In this document: positions 42,963-52,096 of the stretch, piece by piece | Layout: each line of letters starts with the position of its first letter | Numbering within the stretch: the stretch's first letter is position 1 | NCBI RefSeq assembly: GCF_003201815.1 | Contig: NZ_QJKB01000008.1 | Location: 186,001 to 250,000 of the forward strand | DNA: 64,000 bases | Origin: Undibacterium pigrum | GTDB taxonomy: Bacteria > Pseudomonadota > Gammaproteobacteria > Burkholderiales > Burkholderiaceae_D | Direction of reading: 5' to 3' | The notes under the pieces: model-generated | Database searches by the model: none | Seen by the model: only the letters and a program-made list of their open reading frames with translations | Told to the model about the DNA's origin: nothing | Program-made: the position numbers and the translations under genes

Positions 42963-44150
42963 TTTTTTTACTTCAGCAATCACCACACGCAACATGCTGA
43001 TCAACTCGTCAATTTCTTCCTTCGTCACATTCAGGGCTGGCATGAAGCGCAGCAGGTCAGGGCGGGGGGAATTGATCAGTAAACCTACTGGCTCCATATC
43101 ACGGGCAGCTTCCACCAGCTTGCCGCCGATATTGTCGCCCAGCTTCAGCGCGCGCAGCAAACCAAAACCACGCTCGCCTTGCATGCCAAACTCTTCAGAC
43201 AGCTTTTCCAGTTGCTGGCTCAGGTATTCGCCTTTTTCCTTGACCGAAGTCAGGAAGCCAGGTTTGTTCAATTCATTGAATACCGCTTTGCCGACTGCTG
43301 CCATCAAAGGTGCGCCGTTATAAGTACCGCCCTGGTCGCCGGGCACGAAGCAGGCTACTTCTTCACGGCACAGCAAGGCACCCAGTGGTACGCCGCCACC
43401 TATGCCTTTGGCCAGGGTCATGATGTCTGGTTCTATGTTGGATAATTGATAGCCAAACAATTCACCGGTGCGGCCCATGCCAGTCTGCACTTCATCAACG
43501 ATGAGCAACAGGCCGTGCTTCTTCGTCAATTCACGCAGGGCTTGCATGAATTCAGGGCTGGCTGGAATGACACCGCCTTCGCCTTGTACTGGTTCCAGCA
43601 TGACACCGACGGTTTTGTCGGTGATCAGTTTTTCTACTGAAGCGATATCGTTCAGATCCGCTTTAGGGAAGCCGCTGACTTGCGGGGCAAAGATCGTGTC
43701 CCAGCCTGGTTTGCCGGAGGCTGACATCATCGCCAGGGTGCGGCCATGAAAACCATGGTCGAAGGTAATGATTTCAAATGCGCCATTCTTGTTCAATTGC
43801 CCCCATTTGCGCGCCAGTTTGACCGCGCCTTCATTGGCTTCTGCGCCGCTATTGGTGAAAAACACGCGGTCAAAGCAAGAGTTCTTGGTCAGCAGATCAG
43901 CAAACTCCACCATCGGGGCATTGTAGAAAGCCGGGGAGGGGTTCAGCAATTTTTTTGATTGCGTTACCAGGGCATCGTGAATCACGTCAGGGCAATGGCC
44001 GAGGCAGTTGACGGCCCAGCCTTGCAGATAATCCAGATATCGCTTGCCCTTGTGATCAGTCAAGTACATGCCCTTGCCTTCAACGAACACCAGTTCGGGG
44101 CGTGGGGTGATGTACATCAGGGAATTTACGTTGTACTGACTGAATTCCAT
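42945..44150 (-). CDS. argD: Acetylornithine/succinyldiaminopimelate-type aminotransferase
   Basis: 401 residues, class III PLP aminotransferase. [50 protein letters not shown] and [15 protein letters not shown] (PLP lysine) are clear. It most likely makes N-acetylornithine in arginine synthesis; related enzymes use other omega-amino acids. It is monocistronic; the region upstream of its promoter is occupied by the MITE-like element at 44209-44398. Confidence 0.9.
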   Translation of the reverse strand: MEFSQYNVNSLMYITPRPELVFVEGKGMYLTDHKGKRYLDYLQGWAVNCLGHCPDVIHDALVTQSKKLLNPSPAFYNAPMVEFADLLTKNSCFDRVFFTNSGAEANEGAVKLARKWGQLNKNGAFEIITFDHGFHGRTLAMMSASGKPGWDTIFAPQVSGFPKADLNDIASVEKLITDKTVGVMLEPVQGEGGVIPASPEFMQALRELTKKHGLLLIVDEVQTGMGRTGELFGYQLSNIEPDIMTLAKGIGGGVPLGALLCREEVACFVPGDQGGTYNGAPLMAAVGKAVFNELNKPGFLTSVKEKGEYLSQQLEKLSEEFGMQGERGFGLLRALKLGDNIGGKLVEAARDMEPVGLLINSPRPDLLRFMPALNVTKEEIDELISMLRVVIAEVKKSDAGK

Positions 44151-44208
44151 TTCAAGACTCCTAAGGTCGTTACAGTGGGTGGGGTAGACAAAAACTCAAA
44201 AATAAATA

Positions 44209-44398
44209 GGGCTTACGCAAAATTGTCCCAGCAAGGCTATCGCTTTAGGAAACCGCCCTTACAGGGGCGGTTCGTTACGTCGGCAGACAATACATTGTCT
44301 GAAACCCCGACTACACCGGCAGCGACGACGACAGTACTTTAGTACGCGGCTCCTAGGAGAGGAGCTGCAACGCAGCTGGGGCAGTTTTACGTAAGTCC
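44209..44398. mobile_element. MITE-like 190-bp palindromic element with imperfect terminal inverted repeats and flanking TA
   Basis: Left end GGGCTTACGCAAAA... and right end (reverse complement) GGACTTACGTAAAA... match at 20 of 24 positions (44209-44232 against 44375-44398). A TA dinucleotide flanks both sides (44207-44208, 44399-44400), the target duplication of IS630/Tc1-mariner-type transposons. The interior is full of hairpins: AACCGCCC/GGGCGGTT (44251-44272), CAGACAAT/ATTGTCTG (44284-44301), GTACT/AGTAC (44334-44345), AGCTGC/GCAGCT (44363-44377). No open frame of note. It lies just upstream of argD. Confidence 0.7.
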
Positions 44399-44402
44399 TA
44401 AT

Positions 44403-44432
44403 AAAAAAAGCCACAGGGCGGAACCTGTGGCT
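44403..44432 (-). terminator. Intrinsic terminator, minus strand
   Basis: On the minus strand AGCCACAGG / CCTGTGGCT (44409-44417, 44424-44432), 6-nt loop, then TTTTTTTATT. It would stop transcription from the flavoprotein reductase gene 190 bp upstream, before the MITE and argD promoter. The stretch 44433-44622 between them holds no gene, only an inverted repeat (44565-44613). Confidence 0.8.
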
Positions 44433-44564
44433 GGATATTCGTGGTGCAGCTTTTTACGCGCACGCTCACTCCTACATCGGCCCAGGCTCGCTCAGCGAGT
44501 TGCGACGTCGTGCAATATTTGGTGAGGACATGTCAGTAAAAATTTTCATAAAACGGATAATAGG

Positions 44565-44613
44565 ACTTTTTGCGCACTGCGTCAAAATAATTTCTGGCAC
44601 AGACGCAAAAAGT
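44565..44613 (-). repeat. 10-bp inverted repeat downstream of the flavoprotein reductase gene
   Basis: ACTTTTTGCG (44565-44574) and CGCAAAAAGT (44604-44613), with TGCGTC/GACGCA-like pairing further inside. It lies 10 bp past the stop codon and may act as an mRNA 3' structure. Confidence 0.5.
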
Positions 44614-44622
44614 TTGCTGATA

Positions 44623-45648
44623 TCAATTCGCCAGATCAGCCTCAGAAGTAAACGAATCTGCATAGAACTCGTCGGCAGGCAACTGGCACTGGGCCGTAAA
44701 GTCGCGTTTGGCCGAGTCAATGACGACAGGTGCGCCGCAGGCGTAGACTTGATGTCCTGATAAGTCTGCATGATCTGCTATTACTGCCTGATGCACAAAA
44801 CCGTTACGGCCCGTCCATGCATCTTCAGGCAAGGCGTCAGAAACCACGGGGATGTAGCTAAAGCCGGGTATCTGCTTTTCCCATTCATTGCACAGGCTAT
44901 GCATATACAGGTCAGCAGGGCGGCGGCCACCCCAGTACAGGCTGATGGCGCGTTTGGATTCTATGTGAATCAGATGCTCTACCAGTGCCTTGACAGGGGC
45001 AAAGCCAGTGCCGGATGCCAGCAGGATAATTGGCTTTTCACTATCTTCACGCAAGAAGAACGTGCCTTGCGGGCCTTCAAAGCGCAGGATGTCGCGCTCT
45101 TTGAGGGTAGTAAATACCTGGTCGGTGAACAGGCCACCTGGCATATGGCGTACATGCAGGGTGATGTGCTCATCCAGATGCGGCGCATTTGCCATGCTGT
45201 AGCTGCGGCGCTTGCCATCCCTGAGCAGAAATTCTATATATTGGCCAGCGCGGTATTGCAGGCGCTCATTGGCAGGCAATTGCAGGGCGATGAGCATGAC
45301 ATCGTGTGACAGTTTCTCCAGTTTGGCAATACGGCTAGGCATTTTCTTGACGGGATAATCACTGTCGGCGACGATTTCACGCGCTTCTATGGTGAGGTCA
45401 GATTGCGGCCTGGCACAGCAAAACAGGGACATGCCCAGTGCTTCTTCTGCCTCTGGCAGGGCGCGTTGCTGGTGCGGGCCGTGTTGCACAGTCCCGCTGG
45501 CTACCTTGCCCTTGCAGGAGCCGCAAGCACCATTTTTACAGCCATATGGCAAGATGACGCCTGCGCGCAGAGCGGCTGACAAGACGGTTTCATCTGCGTC
45601 GCAACTAAATTGACGGCCACTAGGGGTGACAGTTACTTGAAAAGTCAT
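44623..45648 (-). CDS. Ferredoxin-FAD-NAD reductase, CDP-6-deoxy-delta-3,4-glucoseen reductase-like
   Basis: 341 residues. N-terminal plant-type 2Fe-2S domain (LPYGCKNGACGSCKGKV...LFCCARP), then an FAD domain (RAGQYIEFLL, RRSYSMANAP) and NAD domain (ILLASGTGFAPVKALVEHL, YWGGRRPADLY, VYACGAPVVIDSAKRDF). This architecture is shared by CDP-6-deoxyglucoseen reductases and oxygenase reductases. No CDP-sugar genes are nearby, so the name is only a family label; electron donation to an unknown partner is more likely. The ATG at 45648 leaves only 12 bp to the divergent SDR gene start. Confidence 0.85.
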   Translation of the reverse strand: MTFQVTVTPSGRQFSCDADETVLSAALRAGVILPYGCKNGACGSCKGKVASGTVQHGPHQQRALPEAEEALGMSLFCCARPQSDLTIEAREIVADSDYPVKKMPSRIAKLEKLSHDVMLIALQLPANERLQYRAGQYIEFLLRDGKRRSYSMANAPHLDEHITLHVRHMPGGLFTDQVFTTLKERDILRFEGPQGTFFLREDSEKPIILLASGTGFAPVKALVEHLIHIESKRAISLYWGGRRPADLYMHSLCNEWEKQIPGFSYIPVVSDALPEDAWTGRNGFVHQAVIADHADLSGHQVYACGAPVVIDSAKRDFTAQCQLPADEFYADSFTSEADLAN

Positions 45649-45660
45649 ACAATCCTGAAC

Positions 45661-46557
45661 ATGAAAAAACAGTTTAAACAAATTGGCAAGCCACGCTTGC
45701 TTATCATAGGTTGCGGCGATGTAGGCATGCGCCTGTTACCTTTGTTGCGCCAGCATTTCCGCATCTTTGCCCTGACCAGCCAGACTTCCCGCTGTGCAGA
45801 GTTGCGCGCCGCTGGTGCCACGCCCCTGCTGGGGAACCTGGACCAGCCTGATACCCTGGCCCGCCTCAAAGGTCTGGCAGACCGCGTTGTTCATCTGGCA
45901 CCACCACCCTCAGAAGGCAAGGCTGACAGACGCACACAAAATTTGACCGCCATTTTACCTGACAAGAGCCGCCTTGTTTATGTCAGTACGACAGGCGTGT
46001 ATGGTGACTGTGCCGGCGCATCGTTTGACGAGACCAGAACTGTACGCCCACAAAATGCCCGTGCCCAGCGCCGCGTGGCTGCAGAAAACTGCCTGCGTGC
46101 CTGGGCCAGACGTAGTCAGTCCTGCCTGTCCATCCTGCGCGTGCCGGGCATTTATGCTGCTGATCGCCTGCCGCTGGAGCGTCTGCACAAGCGCACGCCA
46201 GCCCTGATAGCGGCTGATGATGTGTACACCAACCATATTCATGCCGATGATCTGGCGCAATTGATCAAGCTGGCACTGTTCCGGGCAGCACCCAACCGGG
46301 TTTATCATGCAGTGGATGATAGCGATATGCAAATGGCTGCCTATTTTGATCTGGTGGCTGACGCCTTTGCCTTGCCTCGCCCGCCACGTTTGCCAAGAGC
46401 GGAGCTGGCGCAGCAGGTCAGCCCGGTGCTGCTATCGTTCATGTCGGAATCGCGACGCATGCAAAACCAGCGCATCAAGCTGGAGCTGGGGATGCGCCTG
46501 CGTTATGCCTCGGTCAGGGATGGCGTCATGGCCGCAGCGATGGGCAGGGTGATGTAG
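45661..46557 (+). CDS. NAD(P)-dependent SDR family protein (YeeZ-like epimerase fold)
   Basis: 298 residues. N-terminal Rossmann motif RLLIIGCGDVGMRLLPLL, then VHLAPPPSEGKADRRTQNL, LVYVSTTGVYGDC and LSILRVPGIYAADRLPLERL; overall pattern of the YeeZ-like atypical SDR family. The catalytic Y-x3-K seems replaced (VYGDCAG...AQRRVAAEN), so it may not be a classical dehydrogenase. The ATG at 45661 lacks a Shine-Dalgarno; a TTG at 45637 with AGGGG upstream is an alternative start that would overlap the divergent gene. Its 3' end overlaps the sensor kinase gene by 55 bp on the other strand. Confidence 0.82.
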   Translation: MKKQFKQIGKPRLLIIGCGDVGMRLLPLLRQHFRIFALTSQTSRCAELRAAGATPLLGNLDQPDTLARLKGLADRVVHLAPPPSEGKADRRTQNLTAILPDKSRLVYVSTTGVYGDCAGASFDETRTVRPQNARAQRRVAAENCLRAWARRSQSCLSILRVPGIYAADRLPLERLHKRTPALIAADDVYTNHIHADDLAQLIKLALFRAAPNRVYHAVDDSDMQMAAYFDLVADAFALPRPPRLPRAELAQQVSPVLLSFMSESRRMQNQRIKLELGMRLRYASVRDGVMAAAMGRVM

Positions 46558-49217
46558 AAGCAGGACCCCAGGTTTTCGGTACTGATAAAGCCGATTTGCC
46601 CGCCCATTTTTTCTACCATGGTCTTGCTCAGGCTGAGGCCCAGGCCAGTGCCTGCATATTTACGGGCTGCCTTGGCATCTTCCTGGGTAAATTTCTGGAA
46701 GATGCTGGTCTTGAATTCTTCTGAAATGCCAATGCCATAGTCTTGTACTTCAACCCTGACCTGGTCGTCAATGACGCTGGCGCGCACATCCACCTGGCCA
46801 TGCGGGCGCGAAAACTTGATGGCATTTGACAGAAGGTTGGACAAGACTTGTACAAATCGCTGGGCATCGACCCTGACCAGAATAGTTGCGTCAACAGGTG
46901 TGTCATAACAAAGCTCTATGGCAAAGCTTTGTGCATAGCCCAGATTTGACTGCAAGGTACTGTCTATCAGCTCATGCAGTGGCAGGGTGTCGAAATGAAA
47001 TTGCATGCTGCCGTACTCGAGCTTTTCAAAATCCAGCAAATCATTGATCAGTGTCGTCAGGCGTCTGGCATTGTCATTCGCCATCACCAGCATGGAATGG
47101 GCCTTGTCCGGGATGTCGCCAGCCACACCGCCGACCAGCAAGCCCAGCACACCGCGTATCGACGTCAAGGGTGTACGCAACTCATGAGAAACGGCAGAGA
47201 CAAATTCAGTCTTGAGTTTTTCTACCCGTTTCTTCTCCGACATATCATGCAGGATAATGACATACAAGACTTGCAGCCCCAGGCGCACGCGGGTAATGGC
47301 CAGCTCCACCGGCACTTCGTGTTCATCTTTTTGTTTTGCCAGCAATTCTTTGCGTTCGCTCTTGCCTGCGACTTCATACTGGGTTTCTCTATGGCTGCTG
47401 CGCAAATGGCGTGACAGGAACTGGCGGGATGCCGGGTCAGTAAACAGACTCAGCATATCCTTGCCGCGCAGGCTGCCGTGTTCATACTTGAGCAATACTT
47501 CAGCCGAGCGATTGGCTGATTCGATGACCCCATTTTCATCCGTGGTGAGTATGCCTTCTGCCGCATTGTCGAGTACGGTGCGCAAACGCTCCTCACTATC
47601 GTGTAATTGGGTAGTGCGTTGTGCTACCAGGTTTTCTATGCCAAAGGTATGGGCCGTGGCTACCAGCAAATAAGCCCCCAGCAGGCCAGTAAATAACAGG
47701 CCACCTATCATGGTGATCCAGGTGATCCAGGCAATATGGGTACGCCAGTATTCTGAAGAAGGCTGGGCTTGCAGGGCATATTGGCGACCACCGAAATTGA
47801 TGGTGGTCTGAAACAGATAAGCCTGGTCAAGACCGGTGATTTCATCAATAAAGACCCCTTTTTTACCTGGATAGGAGAGGTCGTAAAACTTGATGCGCAC
47901 GCTGCGCATGTCTTCATTGGAAAGAATTTCCCTGGCCAGATCAGCCATCCTGACCATGCTGGCGGCGACACCGGAAAAGGCGGCCTTTCTTTGCTCCATG
48001 GTTTCTTGCGGTTTGCCATTTTCATAAACCGGGGCAAACAGCAGTACATGTAACTGGTCGCGGCCATCAGTATCTTTGGAAATCAGCGGGTCGGTTACGG
48101 TAAGATTGCCACTGTCACGCGCATCTTCTATGGCGATACGGCGCGCTGTAGTTGATCCCATGTCATAGCCAAACATTTGATGATTATCAAAAAATGGTTC
48201 TATGTAGCGTATGGGAAAATAATCATCCCTGACACGCGCTTCGGTAAGATTGTGCAGTTCATTGATTTCCAGTATCTGGAAATTGGCAAAACCTTCTCGC
48301 AGAACTGACACTTCAAAGTTTTCGCGTTGCTGATGCTCTACCTTGGGAACCCAGGAAAGAAAGGAAATGGCTTTCTGATGCTGCAGGGTATGGACGACAA
48401 AGGTGGCAAAATCACTACGACTGACTTGCAATGAACTGGCATACAGGCGCTCTATATTGAGCATGATGTCAGCGTGACTATCGAGTTTGTTTTGCAGGTT
48501 CTGACCAACTCGCTCGGCTTTCAGTCGAAATTCCAGTTGCTGTTTTTGTTCTTCACGGTAACGGGTAAAGGTGAATGCCGTGACCACCAGCATCAGGCAT
48601 ATCAGCAATGGCACCATGACACTCCAGCGCCTGGCATGCCAGATTTCACGCGGCTTGCCATAAATCACCATGACGATAGGGGCAATAGTTAGGACGCCAA
48701 AGGTGTCACCTATCCACCAGCCTATCCAGTTATTGAAAAAATCCAGCCAGGGGATGATACCCAGTGCGGCCAGACCCGTCACGCTGATACTGGCATTGAT
48801 GAGGCAGGCAACCACGCCGCCATAGATAAAGAACTGGAAAATGGCCTTGTCCGAGTCCAGTGCCAGGTTATCCTGCAATTTCTTCAAGATCAGTTGGGCG
48901 CCGACGAAAGCCTGTAGTGCAGCACCAGCAGCAACTATGGTCGAGGCAATCAGGGCGTTGGCGCTAAGGCCACCAAACATGCTCAGGTTGATGAGGATAT
49001 TAGCGGCAAAGGCACCGGCCACGACGCCTGGCAAAAGGCGGTAGCCACCTGTTAGTACCATGCCGAGGGCGATCCCGGCGGGCGGGTAGATCGCGATGGA
49101 GTATCCTGGCGGGATGGCCAGCAACAGGGAAAGCCGTCCTAGTGCTGCATACACTATGGCAAGCAGCAGTATCTGCCCTATGATTTTCTGCGTATCACTT
49201 GCCTGGGTTGGACGCAT
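46503..49217 (-). CDS. Membrane sensor histidine kinase with MASE1, CHASE and PAS domains
   Basis: 904 residues: MASE1 membrane sensor (residues ~10-215, IYPPAGIALGMVLTGGYRLLPGVVAGAFAANIL), periplasmic CHASE domain (~225-420, SFLSWVPKVEHQQRENFE, RDDYFPIRYIEPF, PVYENGKP), another membrane segment near 515, PAS (~540-655, RTVLDNAAEGILTTDENGVIESANRSAE), HisKA with H678 in VSAVSHELRTPLTSIRG, and HATPase (NLLSNAIKFSRPHG, DYGIGIS, GTGLGLSLSK). No receiver domain and no regulator gene nearby. It is last in an operon with gspE-like and spermidine-synthase-like genes (23- and 39-bp gaps). Confidence 0.93.
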   Translation of the reverse strand: MRPTQASDTQKIIGQILLLAIVYAALGRLSLLLAIPPGYSIAIYPPAGIALGMVLTGGYRLLPGVVAGAFAANILINLSMFGGLSANALIASTIVAAGAALQAFVGAQLILKKLQDNLALDSDKAIFQFFIYGGVVACLINASISVTGLAALGIIPWLDFFNNWIGWWIGDTFGVLTIAPIVMVIYGKPREIWHARRWSVMVPLLICLMLVVTAFTFTRYREEQKQQLEFRLKAERVGQNLQNKLDSHADIMLNIERLYASSLQVSRSDFATFVVHTLQHQKAISFLSWVPKVEHQQRENFEVSVLREGFANFQILEINELHNLTEARVRDDYFPIRYIEPFFDNHQMFGYDMGSTTARRIAIEDARDSGNLTVTDPLISKDTDGRDQLHVLLFAPVYENGKPQETMEQRKAAFSGVAASMVRMADLAREILSNEDMRSVRIKFYDLSYPGKKGVFIDEITGLDQAYLFQTTINFGGRQYALQAQPSSEYWRTHIAWITWITMIGGLLFTGLLGAYLLVATAHTFGIENLVAQRTTQLHDSEERLRTVLDNAAEGILTTDENGVIESANRSAEVLLKYEHGSLRGKDMLSLFTDPASRQFLSRHLRSSHRETQYEVAGKSERKELLAKQKDEHEVPVELAITRVRLGLQVLYVIILHDMSEKKRVEKLKTEFVSAVSHELRTPLTSIRGVLGLLVGGVAGDIPDKAHSMLVMANDNARRLTTLINDLLDFEKLEYGSMQFHFDTLPLHELIDSTLQSNLGYAQSFAIELCYDTPVDATILVRVDAQRFVQVLSNLLSNAIKFSRPHGQVDVRASVIDDQVRVEVQDYGIGISEEFKTSIFQKFTQEDAKAARKYAGTGLGLSLSKTMVEKMGGQIGFISTENLGSCFYITLPIAAAMTPSLTEA

Positions 49218-49240
49218 CCCTGTCTATCCTGAAGACTGTG

Positions 49241-51022
49241 CTAGATCAGTGAGGAAGTCACTTTCAAAACCTCATCTGCCGTGGTAACACCTTCGATGAT
49301 CTTATAAGCGCCAGCAATGCGCAAGGGTTTCATGTCATCCTTGATGCTTTGATGCCTCAGGGCGTGGATATCGGCATTTTCTGTAATCAGTTTGCTGAAA
49401 GGCAGGGTCACGGTCAGCAGCTCATATAAACCGGTACGTCCCATAAAGCCAGTCTGGCGGCACTCAGGGCAGCCCACGGGTTTATAGATGGTTTCGGGTT
49501 TGCTGATACCCCAGCCTTCAGTCAGGGTATCCCACACCGCATCCACCATTTCACCTTCGGGTGATTTGCAATGTACGCACAGCGTTCTGACCAGGCGCTG
49601 CGCCAGGATGCCGATGATGGTTGCTTCCAATAAATAATAGGGCACGCCCAGTTCCAGCAAACGCATGATGGCGGACGGCGCATCATTGGTATGCAGGGTA
49701 GACAAGACCAAATGGCCCGTCAGTGCGGCCTGTATGGCCATTTCGGCAGTTGGCAAATCACGTATCTCACCCACCATGATGATGTCAGGATCCTGACGCA
49801 TGAGTGCGCGTATGCCATCGGCAAAACTCAGGTCGATGGAAGACTGCACCTGCATCTGGTTGAACGAGCCTTCCACCATCTCGATAGGATCTTCGACGGT
49901 ACAGACATTCACATCCGGAGTGGCGAGAGCCTTTAGTGTGGTGTACAGGGTGGTTGTTTTACCGGAACCGGTAGGACCTGTCACCAGGATGATGCCATGC
50001 GGTTTGCTGGTCAGATGATCCCAGCGCTTGGCATCATTCAGAGGGAAACCCAGTTCCGGCAGAGTCTTGACCACGACTTCAGGATCAAAAATACGCATGA
50101 CCATCTTTTCGCCGAAGACCGTCGGCAGGGTGGACAGACGCAATTCCACTTCCTGGCCTTCACTGGTGCGTGTCTTGATACGGCCATCCTGAGGGCGGCG
50201 TTTTTCAATAACGTCCATACGGCCCAGTAATTTGATACGGGCCGTCATGGCAATCATGATGGTAGCTGGCACCTGATACACCTGGTGCAAGACACCGTCA
50301 ATACGGAAACGGATGACAGAAATATCGCGCTTGGGCTCCAGATGGATATCCGAGGCGCGCTGGTCAAAGGCAAATTGCCACAGCCAGTCAACGATATTGA
50401 CGATGTGCTGGTCATTCGCGTCAACCTGCTTGTTGGTCTTGCCAATTTCTATCAGTTGCTCAAAGTTCTGGCGCAAATTGGCGTCGTTTTTATTCGACTT
50501 GCGAGCATCCTTGATGGATTTTGCCAGCGAGAAGAACTGAACGATGTACTGAGAAATTTCCAGCGGGTTTGCCAGTACCAGGCGGATTTCCTTGCGACTG
50601 AACTTCAGTATCTCTTCTTGCCATTCAGTATTGTAGGGCTCTGTCGTGGCAACCACGACGGTGGTGGCCGTAGACTCTACCGGCAAGATATTGAAGCGTG
50701 TCGCATAGGACGAAGACATGACATCCGAGACGCTGGTGAAATCGATTTTCAAGGGGTCAATGCGGTAGAACGGCATATTGACCTTGCCCGCTGCCCATTC
50801 TGTCAGCCAGTCCAGCGTCAGCAAAATATGGGGGGAAATGGCGGAATGCAGTTTGGCTTGTGCAACCGCTGTCAGGGGATGCATGGTGGCCGGGCCATTC
50901 TTGAGCAAGCCCTGAGTCGCATGAAACTGGGTCTTGGCATCTTCCTTGAGGATAATGCCGTCTGCCATCAGCCAGGTAAAAATTTGTTGGAGGTTCAGAC
51001 TGCGGTGTGTGGGTTTATTCAT
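49241..51022 (-). CDS. GspE/PulE family secretion ATPase
   Basis: 593 residues. Walker A GPTGSGKTTTLYTTLKAL, Asp box VEDPIEMVEGSFNQMQV, Walker B RQDPDIIMVGEIRDLPTAEMAI, His box TGHLVLSTLHTNDA, and the zinc tetracysteine LCVHCK...CPECRQTGFMGRTG of type II secretion and type IV pilus ATPases. The N-terminal MshEN-like region is divergent. No pseudopilin, GspF or secretin gene is in the window, so it acts with components encoded elsewhere or has a separate role. Gene order: spermidine-synthase-like, this gene, sensor kinase. Confidence 0.93.
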   Translation of the reverse strand: MNKPTHRSLNLQQIFTWLMADGIILKEDAKTQFHATQGLLKNGPATMHPLTAVAQAKLHSAISPHILLTLDWLTEWAAGKVNMPFYRIDPLKIDFTSVSDVMSSSYATRFNILPVESTATTVVVATTEPYNTEWQEEILKFSRKEIRLVLANPLEISQYIVQFFSLAKSIKDARKSNKNDANLRQNFEQLIEIGKTNKQVDANDQHIVNIVDWLWQFAFDQRASDIHLEPKRDISVIRFRIDGVLHQVYQVPATIMIAMTARIKLLGRMDVIEKRRPQDGRIKTRTSEGQEVELRLSTLPTVFGEKMVMRIFDPEVVVKTLPELGFPLNDAKRWDHLTSKPHGIILVTGPTGSGKTTTLYTTLKALATPDVNVCTVEDPIEMVEGSFNQMQVQSSIDLSFADGIRALMRQDPDIIMVGEIRDLPTAEMAIQAALTGHLVLSTLHTNDAPSAIMRLLELGVPYYLLEATIIGILAQRLVRTLCVHCKSPEGEMVDAVWDTLTEGWGISKPETIYKPVGCPECRQTGFMGRTGLYELLTVTLPFSKLITENADIHALRHQSIKDDMKPLRIAGAYKIIEGVTTADEVLKVTSSLI

Positions 51023-51061
51023 GCTGTATGCCGTTTTAAATTATTGATTTCGGATCACTGG

Positions 51062-51874
51062 CTACTTTGAGCCGGCTTTTAGTCCATTTACCCAGGATTT
51101 GGCGGGCAGCTTGGTATTTGTCTTGATCTGGTCCGCTTTTTCATACAGGGCTGGAAAATCCAGTTCAGGTTTTTGTTTGAAGGCCAGGGCAACGACATTG
51201 CCGTCATGGACCTCCGGCAGGCATAACACGGTATCAAAGGCAAAGCGCATGGCTTTCAGGTTGCGTGCATAGCTGGGATGGTCACCAAACAGATTCACGG
51301 TCATAATGCCGTCATCCTTGAGGCAGTCTGCACAGGCTTGATAAAACTCGGCACTGTCGAGCACCGGGCCCTTGGCGGTCGCATCATACAAGTCCACCTG
51401 CATGGCATCAATATGGCCGTGATTGCTGGTATCGAGGACAAAGTCCATGGCATCCATTTCCAGCACGTGCAGGCGCTCGTCATTGGCGGGCAGTTTGAAC
51501 ATGCTTTCGCAAATGGCGATGACCGAGGGATTGAGTTCTACCGCGGTCACTTGTGCTTGGTCAAACTGGCGGTAACTGAACTTGCTTAATGCACCTGTGC
51601 CCAGGCCCAGTTGCACGATGTGCTGGGGTGCGTCGATGAACAGCATCCATGCCATCATTTGCTGAGCGTATTCAAGCTCTATGGCATCAGGTTTGCGCAG
51701 GCGCATCGCACCCTGTACCCATTCAGTACCGAAATGCAGAAAGCGCACGCCATCCATTTCGGACAGGGTTACAGGAGCAAATTTTGGTTTGCGGTTAGGC
51801 TTCTTGAGTGCCGCAGCTTTGGGACCAGAACGGTAGTTCGCCTCGGCTTCTATAGATTTACGTTTAATTAGCAT
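51062..51874 (-). CDS. Spermidine synthase-like methyltransferase-fold protein
   Basis: 270 residues. Spermine/spermidine synthase fold: HIVQLGLGTGALSKFSYRQF (SAM-binding glycine motif), VTAVELNPSVIAICESMF, and VDLYDATAKGPVLDSAEFYQACADCL, the equivalent of the catalytic Asp region. The N-terminal beta domain is short. True SpeE enzymes move aminopropyl groups to putrescine; many short homologues like this in Burkholderiales are uncharacterised. It is first in the operon with the GspE-like ATPase and the sensor kinase. Confidence 0.8.
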   Translation of the reverse strand: MLIKRKSIEAEANYRSGPKAAALKKPNRKPKFAPVTLSEMDGVRFLHFGTEWVQGAMRLRKPDAIELEYAQQMMAWMLFIDAPQHIVQLGLGTGALSKFSYRQFDQAQVTAVELNPSVIAICESMFKLPANDERLHVLEMDAMDFVLDTSNHGHIDAMQVDLYDATAKGPVLDSAEFYQACADCLKDDGIMTVNLFGDHPSYARNLKAMRFAFDTVLCLPEVHDGNVVALAFKQKPELDFPALYEKADQIKTNTKLPAKSWVNGLKAGSK

Positions 51875-52096
51875 ATGCTTATTTTAACCTTCATGGCGTA
51901 CATGGAAAGCAAATTTACATCTTTCGTACAAGTTGTAATAAATTTTGACTGAAAACCTTGCAAAAAAGTGAAGTCAGGTCAGCCGGGCTGCTGCCATTGC
52001 GCCACTCAGTCGCAGCGGCCCTTCCAAATCAGGATGGTGGGTGGCGAATAAGAGTAGAATTCCGCGCTGCTGACATTTCACCTACTCATATTCACA

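Noticed and set aside
44209-44398. Structured region considered as a tRNA, riboswitch or CRISPR-like array
   Set aside because: No anticodon-arm or T-loop pattern, no regular repeat-spacer periodicity; terminal inverted repeats with flanking TA explain it better.
44472-44771. 99-codon minus-strand frame at the end of the flavoprotein reductase gene
   Set aside because: It overlaps the real C-terminus in another frame and its translation is unlike any protein family; the region past the stop holds only inverted repeats.
44623-45648. Assigning CDP-sugar (ascarylose) biosynthesis from the flavoprotein reductase
   Set aside because: Only the domain layout supports it; no dehydratase or CDP-glucose gene is in the window.
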